Shown here piece by piece: positions 56,325-64,000 of a stretch of DNA of 64,000 bases. The notes beneath the pieces are model-generated. The model did not search any database. It was not told where the DNA came from and was given only the letters and a program-made list of their open reading frames with translations. The stretch covers positions 2,992,501 through 3,056,500 of the forward strand of contig CATNEN010000010.1 in assembly GCA_950097015.1 (NCBI GenBank), given 5' to 3'. Numbering within the stretch: the stretch's first letter is position 1; each line of letters begins with the position of its first letter. Position numbers and translations under genes: made by a program. This DNA comes from Macrostomum hystrix (taxonomy: Eukaryota; Platyhelminthes; Macrostomidae).

Positions 56325-57172
56325 TGCCACAATTTCCAGTGTATTCCTCATCAAAGTCTCTGATTGCGAAAGTCCTCACACTGCCTGCTGCTGCTGCCGC
56401 TCGATGCAGTCTGCCTTGAGCAGCGAGATGTTCGACGACAGCGGCTTGGCGTCCGGACCGCCGTCCTCGATCACCTGGGCATCGTTGGCATCGCGGCAGA
56501 CCCGCACGAAGGCCAGGTCATTGGCGATGTCGTCAAGCTGCGGTTCTTGGTCTCCGGCATGCAGATGAAGAAGAAGATCCAGAAGGGGACCACAACGCCG
56601 AGGTAGATGAGGAACACGTAGCCCTCGATAGCCAGCTTCAGGTTGACGAAGGTGGTGGACACCAGCAGGTTGGAGATCCACTGGACGCCCTGGCTCAGCG
56701 AGTAGGCGGCGCTGCGAGGCTCCTGGCGGAAGACCTCGGCAACGATGAAGCCGGGAATTGTGCCCAGGCCGAAGGCGAAGCCGGCTGTGTACACGAAGAT
56801 GAACACCATGAAGGTGATGGAGGCGCCGTACTTCACACTGTCGGAGTCGGACTCCTTGACCAGGACGGCGCTGACGCAGAGAACAACGAGGCTGACAGCC
56901 AGCACTGCCGACGGCGCCAGGAGGAGTGTCCGGCGGCCGAACTTCTCCAGCAGCGGCAGCGAGATCACGGTACACAGCACGTTGAAGAAGCTGAAGCCGA
57001 GGTTCACGTAGGGCACGGCGGCGCTGGTGATGCCAGAGATCTCCATCATGGCGGTCGAGTAGCTCATGACCTGACAGTTCAGCAAATCAGCTGGAGTTAG
57101 AAGAAGCTTTGCGCCCCACGGACACCCCCCCTGATCCCCAGTAGCATGGGATTAATCTGAATCAGCTAGATC

Positions 57173-57414
57173 TGTAACACACTAAAAGTGGGGAACGAAA
57201 CTCGCGCTGGCAGACCGAGACCGGTTTCTGGCTTGTTTGTCTTCGTCAGTCAGCCATAGCCACACGCAGTCCTCTCCCACCACTCTTAGTGAGCACGTAA
57301 GTCTGTTTTAACCTTGCCATTTTATGGCGATACTTTTTTAGTGCTATGTGAGAGTTTTGCAGCGAAGTCTTTGCTTTTCTACTGTTGTCAGTAGTCTGAA
57401 TTGTATCTCTCAGA
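57173..57414. mobile_element. Solo-LTR-like insertion in GLUT copy 2
   Basis: A 242-bp block absent from copy 1, flanked by a perfect 5-bp duplication AGATC (57168-57172 and 57415-57419). It begins TGTAACACACTAAAAGTGGGG, as many LTRs do, but ends TCTCAGA rather than CA. The empty site in copy 1 is GCTAGATCCTC. The LTR call is inference from start, size and target duplication. Confidence 0.65.
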
Positions 57415-58910
57415 AGATCCTCTAAGAGCCTCTGCTAATGTACAAAAATAGAAATCTCTGAAAAATATTTGGTCACAAAATTTCCTGTCTGGTGGTAAGG
57501 GAAGAACAATGCAACAAGCGCAGCGCCCGCCCCGAAACCTCGTCTGCCTTGGCGACAATTAACAGTGCTGTTTTGTTAGACAATGCTCCAGTGTTATAGT
57601 TGCTAGGCGGGGGAATAAGCTCTGAGTGCTTCATTTGGCATTCGGGAATTAGTGCCTGGACTAAAGCCGGGGCATTGGGAGCAGCTGTCGCAGCGATAGA
57701 ACAATTCAATGGCCCAGCATTTCAGTGCGGAAGGCTGAGCACGGCATAGGGGAGGTGGGTGTGAGGGAGAAAGGCGGATCCCCTCCTTGTTTCTATGAGT
57801 TCTCCCCTCCCAATTGCGCTGTGTAAGCCTAGGCGTATGTTGCCGTGACGACCAGCTCAACCGCCCACGTGTTTGTTGTCGATGCGAGCGCTAATGCACT
57901 GGCAAGATTTGAAGAGAGTCTCAGTTGAGGTTCCTTCTCAGCAAGTCCTGAGCTCTCACAGCCTTTCCAGTTGGATCTATAGCCTGACACACCCCTGCCC
58001 ATCAACTGCTCAGCGGGCAGCCACTACACGGCTGAGCAGTGCAGACAATGAAAGTCGAATCTGGTCACATGACACGACGCTATCTTAAATTATTCTTTTG
58101 TTTAAGAGGCCCATTTATCCTACTGTATTGTCTTCTGTCTTCTTTCTTATAGTACTATGATTGATGTGATGTACTATGATCGTACTTTTTGCGAAATGAA
58201 CAATTGACGCAGGCATAATGTGTCTGTGAAAATTCCTACAACCAATTAACATGCCTTTATTGCTCTAATGCCATTCTAATGTACTCAAATGTAATTCTAA
58301 TGTGCTCTAATCTCGTTTAAATGTGCTCTAATGTCGGGCAGCTCGCCGAACTCACAGCGCTGATTCCGCTGAGCTGTTGCATGATCTGGATGCCGACAGC
58401 GATAGCCACTGGCATGCGCAGGTCGGCCTGGGTGAACAGCTGAACAAACTTGAACTTCTTAGCCGGAACGGCGACGGTCTCGACGGTCTCATCGGCAGCC
58501 TGATCCTCCAGGGTGCAGCTGCCATTGTTGTCCATCTCGCGGCGCATCTCCTCGATGTGCTTGTTGGGGTCGTCATTGGGGTACAGGCGCTCCAGCGCCT
58601 TCTTGGCCTCGGCCTCGAGGCCACGGTTCATGAAGAGGAAGCGCGGCGACTCCGGGCAGAACGGCAGGACGATCAGGGAGATGACGGCCGGCACGCCGGT
58701 GAGGGCCTGGGCCACGATCCACAGGTCGCGGTGGTTCATGGTCTGCTCGAGGCCGGAGCAGACGAAGGCGACCAGGATGCCGATGGTGACGGCCAGCTGG
58801 TGGCAGGCGCCGATGGCGCCGCGGATGTTGATGGGAGCGATCTCGGTAAGGTAGATGCTGGCCAGCCCGATGGTCACACCTGGCGGCGGCGATGAGTAAG
58901 GGGTATGTTA

Positions 58911-58990
58911 GGCGCCGATGGCGCCGCGGATGTTGATGGGAGCGATCTCGGTAAGGTAGATGCTGGCCAGCCCGATGGTCACACCTAGGG
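58911..58990 (-). repeat. Duplicated 5' edge of GLUT exon 5 (copy 2)
   Basis: About 78 bases matching 58805-58881, the beginning of exon 5 plus its acceptor. The outer copy keeps the original acceptor CCCTAG; the inner full exon has an altered acceptor CGCCAG. Splicing could choose either edge. Absent from copy 1. Confidence 0.85.
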
Positions 58991-60374
58991 CGGGGATGGG
59001 TCAGGAGTGTGTTAGACAGGGTGTTAGACAGGCTAAGCGACCTGTTTTGTGGGTGTCAGGTGGAGTAGTAAGTGGTTGCCGGGAGCAGTGAAAGCAGCTT
59101 ACCGCAATTAAAGCCAATGAAAGCGCGGCCGATGTACAGCAGATACGGCACTTTGGTCACCACGGTAGGCGCTGCGATGATGGCTCCGACTATGATGAAG
59201 GCATTGTTGAACAGTAGACCATTGCGCCTAGAAATCGAGGCGGATATTGTGCGATAGTCACCATGGAAACGGCCACACCCACCAGAGGACACAAATTAAA
59301 GTTTTTATGACCTGAGAAAGTGTGTCTTGGAGCTATGCCATCATAAAGCTACGATTATGTAAAAACAGTAAAAATAGCAAAAATACGAATGCATAATAGC
59401 TCGTATTGCATTGTAAATGGGTTTTATTGCTTTGCATATTGCTTTGCCTCTTCATTCGCCCTGCGTCTCTTCTCACAGGCAATGACGTGAGTACACTGTG
59501 CAATTGTGCCCAGGACTGTCAATCAAAGCTTCTCAGATGATGAGAACGCATGCCCACCGCTATGTCCAAAGCCTCTTAAAACTGCATCTAAACTGCTCAC
59601 CTGCCAAAGTAATTGGAGATGGCGCCGGTGCAGAAGGCTCCTATAGCGCCGAACACAATCCAAACAGTCATTATGAGCGAATAGTACAGGCCGATTTTGT
59701 ACTCAACACCGGTGCCACCATCGTTGGTGCCGTTGCTGCCGGGTGCTGGGCAGGGGCTAATCTTCAGCAGATTCTCGCTCAGGAAGCACTCGATGTGCTG
59801 GCATGAGGTTGGGTTGGGAGCTGGTTATGGAGACTGTCCTGCGCTCAGAGTCTAAATAATCGAAGCTCACCTGCTTAGGCCCGTTGAACACGGAGATGTT
59901 GTAGCCATAGAGCAGAGAAGAACCAAAGCAGGTGATGAAGCAGGACAGGATCAACCACGGAGTGATCTGAATGCAGGAGCAATATTGGGCTAGCAAAGCA
60001 GGCAGTCATATTTGTGCATTGCTTGAATTCAGTGCAGTTGTCAGATAAGTAGACTCACCACTTTTCCCATGACTTGTGTGTCGCGTGTGTCGCCTGAGTT
60101 CAGTTGAAGAGCCAGAAGCTGAGCTGTGTGGGCTAGACAATCTCTTTTTGGGGGCCGCAAGAAAGCTCTGCTAGATAGTACGGCGTGCGGGGTGTTAAAG
60201 GAGTGAACAATGGCGCGCGCGTGGTCTCAGAAAGACAGCTCTATCCTCTGATCCACCCCAGAACCTGCATCCCACACCCGCGACCCTGCAGTGTCCTCAG
60301 ACAACCTCTCTCCTAGTAGCGCCGTCAACAGAGGCAAAAATAGGGACAAAAATAGACTTGGGATTCGTGGCCAA

Positions 60375-60853
60375 CGAACTTGGTGCAGCACCAAGCTGCA
60401 CCAAGCTACCCCACCCTCTCATATTCACTTAATAAATCATCATCCCCTGAAGATTAAAGCAACAGTGCTAATGCCTAAAGCAACTTTTGAATTTGATATA
60501 TCTGTAAACTCATTGAAACTGTTTAGCGTTTAAAATACATAGTTTTACTGTAACGAAATCTCTTCAAAATTGAGCACATATTCAAGCATATAGATTGTAA
60601 TAAAAGAGCATGTCGAAGGCGGCGTTCAAATCTTCTGATAGTCGAACCTCGGTGCAAACTTATTGACTGACTATTTATTTTATAATATATTTAAAATCAT
60701 CGTTAAAACAAATTTATAACATTAAAAACGCAATCAATTATAAATGAAAAAAGTGACACGTTGCAATATAAAAATGGCATAAATATAATAATCCGTACAA
60801 TTAAAATGAGTACCTAAGAATATTACAAGATTGTAAATTAATAAATTTGTGCG
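60375..60853. other. Gene-free AT-rich interval
   Basis: Between the duplication end and the gypsy LTR. A small palindromic TTGGTGCAGCACCAA lies near 60380. Nothing else recognised. Confidence 0.45.
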
Positions 60854-61075
60854 TGCTATGTTTGAAAAACACGAATGCACTTGGGTTAATGAATTGAAGA
60901 AGGGCGTTATTTGAGCAGCTCCAAATTGGCAGGAGCACGAAGCTCGCTCTTATATTTCTTTACCTTAAGGGCATTGAAGTTTCTAGCAAACAAGGTGTAC
61001 GGTAACATTTTGCCCCGATGGCACAGACTACTTTTAGAAGAAAATAAATCTATGAATAATGCAGCATATGCAACA
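60854..61075 (-). mobile_element. 3' LTR of a gypsy-like element
   Basis: The - strand starts TGTTGCATATGCTGCATT and ends CATAGCA. It is homologous to 51641-51882, minus a short ATGCCATGCTGC duplication. It is preceded by GGTGGGGG (61083-61076), a good polypurine tract. Confidence 0.7.
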
Positions 61076-61097
61076 CCCCCACCGATGCTGAAAATCG

Positions 61098-61421
61098 TCA
61101 GTAACCAAAACGATCAGGGGGTCGACGTTGGTGAGAACTCCGCCTCGGTTCTTGCACCGCTTCCGTAGCTTGATTAGCCGTGGCGTCGGTGGTTTTTTCC
61201 TCTGGAACTGGTTTTTGATTTTGGTCTGAAACAGATCCGTCAGTCACGCCATGAAGCTTTGGCATAATATCCGATTGATGCATCAGCCGACCCTTGTCGT
61301 CGAGAAAGGTATTGGTTCCGACGGAAGTAGTAATCGTTGACGGAACCCTCTCTTCCTTGTGTTCCACACGAATGAAAACTGGTTCGGCTTGTAGTCGAGG
61401 TCGAATCCATTCAGTGCACAC
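61098..61421 (-). pseudogene. Gypsy integrase C-terminal fragment
   Basis: The 107-residue frame ends RRSSHQRRPPDRFGY, the basic tail common at the C-terminus of gypsy-type polyproteins. The stop is 15 bases before the polypurine tract and LTR, as expected. The upstream part is cut off by the right inverted arm. Only the element's 3' end remains. Confidence 0.65.
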
Positions 61422-61424
61422 TCT

Positions 61425-62427
61425 TCAAGGGGGTACTGCAAGGGGGTTGTAGCCTATAGTGTTTAGAGCGTGGGCCTCACTACTTGAAGGTCGAGGGTTC
61501 GATTCCCGACGTCACTGGAACAACCTGTGTATTTTAGCAAGACACTTAACTCTGCATTGCTTCAGTTCACCCAGCTGTTAAATGGGTACCAGCATCAGCT
61601 GGGTCATTTGAGGGTTGGGTATGTCGTCCCACCAGTCCATGGACTGGACAGCCGTACGCAGGTTCGAGAATCGGTGGCTTAGTGAGCAGTTGTGTGTCCA
61701 GGTTCTGTATTCAGGGCTCTACGCTGGTGTTTAAAAAGAAGAATTTGCATTGTGCTTATAAAAGCCAAGTAGAATGAAATTCTATTGATTTCTAGATTCC
61801 CGCCTAGCGACAGTTGCTAAGCGCAAAAGCAGGTGCATCCAGTTCTCGTTAGCATCTGACAGAAATGAGAAAGAATTGCTTGGAAAGTGGCGCTACTCAT
61901 CGCACTCTCTAATGAGTCCCTTAAAAGTGCACCACACCCACCCCAGCCTCCTCTCTACATGCTCCACTCTAAACCCAGGGTGGCTGCAGGATTATACGAA
62001 ATGCAAGCTGAGCACAAGTTTTTCTTCCTGCATTAGGAACTGGTCTGAACTGGACCCTGCGAGCCCGCCTCTTCTCTGCTCAGTCAATTAACTGCAGGAC
62101 TGTGCCTGAGCACTTTCACTGACTTTAGCCTTTGTATTTTGCTAAAGCTGTACACCTTTTTTACGCATGAGGACCTTCAAGATTAGATTTAGATTTGATA
62201 CTTACTTGGATACACGCCAAGGCTGACTTTCTCTTTCGTGACCTCTTCCTATACCCAAAGGTGTGTTATGCTCTGGCATAGGCAATCATCATCCAGGACT
62301 GTCGCTAGGCTAGCGTTGCAGCAATTAGCCATACTCATCAATTGCCTGTTGTTTACGAGCTACAAAGCTATTTGTTCCACTTGCACCTGTGGCAGGATAT
62401 CCTACTTGCATCCGCATGGGCAGGACC
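61425..62427 (-). repeat. Right arm of the 1-kb inverted repeat pair
   Basis: Reverse complement of 36732-37742, near-identical. Its inner end abuts the gypsy integrase fragment and its outer end is GCATCCGCATGGGCAGGAC. No obvious target duplication outside the arms. Confidence 0.9.
61445..61672 (+). repeat. SINE family A copy in right arm
   Basis: GGTTGTAGCCTATAGTG (A-box region), GGGTTCGATTCCCGAC (good B box), body AAATGGGTACCAGCATCAG, ending CCGTACGCAGG without a tail. Confidence 0.8.
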
Positions 62428-62939
62428 ACAGATACTATAAACACTAGATAGGCCACTCAGGCTAATTTTCTGGGCAAGTTTTTTATTCTACTTTCTGCTT
62501 AGTAGCAATCAAAGGAAGCAACAGTATTATTTGCTAAGTTAGACAAAACGAGCGACTGTTTTCGAGACATCATTTGCTATAATATCGTCATAGACAACTA
62601 ACTTGTTTGGGCAGTAATGGCGTACATTAAGACGCGACAGTGTACAATGCCGCTTATCTTTTAAAGAGGAGGGAGGGGGTAGTCTGAAATGGGGTTTATA
62701 TCGGTTTCCTATAAGGCAGGGCAGGGTGAGTGGATCGATAATTTAGGCGCACTGGTGGTGGGGATAGAAAACCAAGGACTGCACATAGCTATCCTGGGTT
62801 AGGGGTGGGGGTTTGAGAGGTTGGGGGTTAGAAATTTTGGGGCTGGCGAATCGTGTTTAAATACAAGCTTATATTGTTGATAAACAGGAAGAGTCAAGAG
62901 TTATTGAAACTACTAGCTTTTCTATCTCGTAGAAATGAT
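62428..62939. other. Gene-free interval, G-rich near its right end
   Basis: No gene recognised. 62665-62840 is G-rich on the + strand, with runs such as GGAGGGAGGGGGTAG and GGGGTGGGGGTTTG that could form G-quadruplexes. Directly upstream of the THAP relic. Confidence 0.4.
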
Positions 62940-63725
62940 TCGATTTGATTCGAACCACTGCTGTGCTCCAATTGCACGAGCTCTGTGCTATCACCACCGA
63001 GAAAGGAAATCCGGTGCGAATGCATAGATTTCCAAAAGATAAAACTGTGGCGAAGCGCTGGCAGCAGCTATTGGAGTTGGATATTGACCTGCAAACAATT
63101 AAGTCGCGGGGCCTACGTGTATGCAGCATGCACTTTACGGACGAGGCCTACAACTGCCCTACAAAGCGCCACGAACAAGACACCCGTCTTCACTGGGACG
63201 CAATCCCACACCGAGAGCTGGTGCTGCCTCGGCTCGTTCGAATAGACCCTCTGTGCAAAGAACTGATGATGAAGCTGACAACATGTACCCTCCAATGCTG
63301 GAGCCAATTAGCGTTCAATGAAAAGCCCGAATTGGCGCCCTGAGATCAGTAGCGGGTGGCGGGCTCTCTAAGCCGGATTCATCGGCTAGGAACTGTGAGG
63401 ATGACGGCTGCTCAGCTGCGATCTCAGCTTCCGGCGCATCAGCTTGCGCATCAGTAGGACGAGACGACAGCAATGCTGCAACCAGTGACTGGACACCGCC
63501 GAGTGAAGCCTCTGGCAGCAATTCAAACAAGCAGCCATCCCGCTGCTGCACGAACCGATAGGCCTGGCTACTGTCCAAGACGATGCAGTACTGAACGAGG
63601 CCACTGAATACGTAGCTGGTTACGTGCTGAAAAAGAGTGGCGTATTGGACTGCAGCGACTGCAGGGCGGAGCCGACAGTGTCAGATTCGTCTGGCTGTCA
63701 TATGCAGCACGCTGCGAAAGTTTCA
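62940..63725 (+). pseudogene. Second THAP/P-element-like transposase relic, internally deleted
   Basis: A THAP zinc finger is recognisable: HRFPKDKTVAKRWQQLLEL, then VCSMHFTDEAYN (C-x2-H ligands), ending LHWDAIPHREL. The first cysteine pair lies in a neighbouring frame near 62955-62975, so an indel breaks the finger. The C-terminal P-element-like segment at 63590-63690 reads ATEYVAGYVLKKSG with CSDC. Between them is Ser/Ala/Asp-rich sequence but no catalytic domain. It is clearly different in sequence from the - strand THAP relic, so it represents another family. Confidence 0.7.
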
Positions 63726-63821
63726 CAAACTGCGATGAGCTGATTAATTGATGAGAAATCATTCTATTTAGATAAACGAATTTGGAGTATATAATAGCTT
63801 GCATTTGCTAAGTCATATACT

Positions 63822-64000
63822 AGTAGTAGTAATAATAATAATAATAATAATAATTGATTACACCTGCCCCAATTGGGCCAGATGTGCAGCCGACAGCACT
63901 GCCGCAGCCAATGCGCGGCGCATCTGAAGGCTGATCTGCGTACGGCTGTTCAGTCCATGGACTGCGGGGAACGCAACACCCACCTTCAATTATCCCAGCT
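63822..64000 (-). repeat. SINE family A copy, cut by right window edge
   Basis: On the - strand: AGCTGGGATAATTG, then CAGCCGTACGCAG, CTTCAGATGCGCCGCG and GGCAGGTGTAAT, with an (ATT)n tail of about ten triplets. The tRNA-like head lies outside the window. Confidence 0.8.

Larger units (their letters stand above)
56376..60070 (-). pseudogene. Facilitated glucose transporter copy 2, C-terminally frameshifted
   Basis: It has the same six-exon structure as copy 1: 60070-60059, 59966-59871, 59797-59601, 59227-59103, 58879-58356 and 57070-56376. Splice sites are kept (the exon 5 donor is now GTGAGT). One base is missing near 56528, right after the PETKNRS motif that follows helix 12, so the cytoplasmic tail is replaced and ends early at about 56471. 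All 12 helices are still encoded, so a truncated product could fold; calling it a pseudogene is provisional. A second change is QQLSGISA for QQLSGINA in helix 7. The 5' edge of exon 5 is duplicated upstream. Other coding differences are few. Confidence 0.8.
56325..60374 (-). repeat. Segmental duplication, copy 2
   Basis: Counterpart of 38530-44147. It has its own additions, a solo-LTR-like insertion (57173-57414) and a duplicated exon edge (58911-58990), and lacks the copy 1 insertions. It shares the right-hand breakpoint at GGATTCGTGGCCAA. Confidence 0.92.

Noticed and set aside
61445-61520. tRNA gene suggested by a perfect B box GGTTCGATTCC
   Set aside because: The same sequence recurs with a SINE body at four places, and no complete cloverleaf with acceptor stem is visible.
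36732-62427. Maverick/Polinton or other giant virus-like element
   Set aside because: No polymerase B, capsid, ATPase or protease of that kind was seen between the arms; the contents are host genes and ordinary retrotransposon relics.

Overview
The window is nuclear DNA from an animal. It carries split genes with GT-AG introns (mostly 0.3-1.2 kb), GC-rich coding exons in AT-rich surroundings, tRNA-derived SINEs, LTR and non-LTR retrotransposon relics, THAP/P-element-like and Tc1/mariner-like relics, and very many minisatellites. The protein set (MED14, TRAPPC5, calpain-7, mitochondrial L19, TFIIA gamma, class I GLUT) is conserved in metazoans. The repeat-swollen, GC-rich-exon style suggests a flatworm-like lophotrochozoan (a Macrostomum-type genome came to mind), but nothing here fixes the species.

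Layout. 1-1495: 30-bp minisatellite in an upstream MED14 intron. 1743-5607 (+): last five exons of MED14. 6973-7533 (+): TRAPPC5, one exon. 8749-13141 (+): complete five-exon calpain-7 with catalytic Cys, His and Asn. 18376-21341 (+): three-exon MRPL19. These four genes run head-to-tail on the + strand, separated by minisatellites of 0.6-2.9 kb, and several have splice-acceptor-like CAG sites just upstream of the start codon. On the - strand follow an unrecognised 768-aa protein (21987-24293) and a major-facilitator transporter with two reading-frame breaks (24879-27045). 27.0-36.3 kb is repeat-dominated: seven large arrays, two unrecognised small genes or gene relics and a Tc1/mariner helix-turn-helix fragment.

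36.7-62.4 kb is bounded by two inverted arms of about 1 kb. Inside are two near-identical copies of a six-exon facilitated glucose transporter gene, both on the - strand (38568-43818 and 56376-60070). Between them lie TFIIA gamma (46893-47252, -), a candidate MITE, a THAP/P-element relic, the 5' part of a Ty3/gypsy element and an R1/Jockey-like LINE. GLUT copy 1 appears intact (549 aa). Copy 2 has a one-base deletion in its last exon and a partial exon duplication. Comparing the copies gives clean empty sites for an insertion with hAT-type ends in copy 1 and for a solo-LTR-like insertion in copy 2. The right edge has a gypsy 3' end, a second THAP relic and a SINE running off the window.

The conserved genes are housekeeping: transcription (MED14, TFIIA gamma), vesicle tethering (TRAPPC5), ESCRT-linked proteolysis (calpain-7), mitochondrial translation (MRPL19) and solute transport. 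They do not form one pathway. I found no convincing new biological system. The most informative features are the recent GLUT duplication with datable insertions, the inverted arms around it, higher-order structure in the 2.9-kb minisatellite, and an antisense tRNA-like sequence that appears to supply a calpain-7 splice acceptor.
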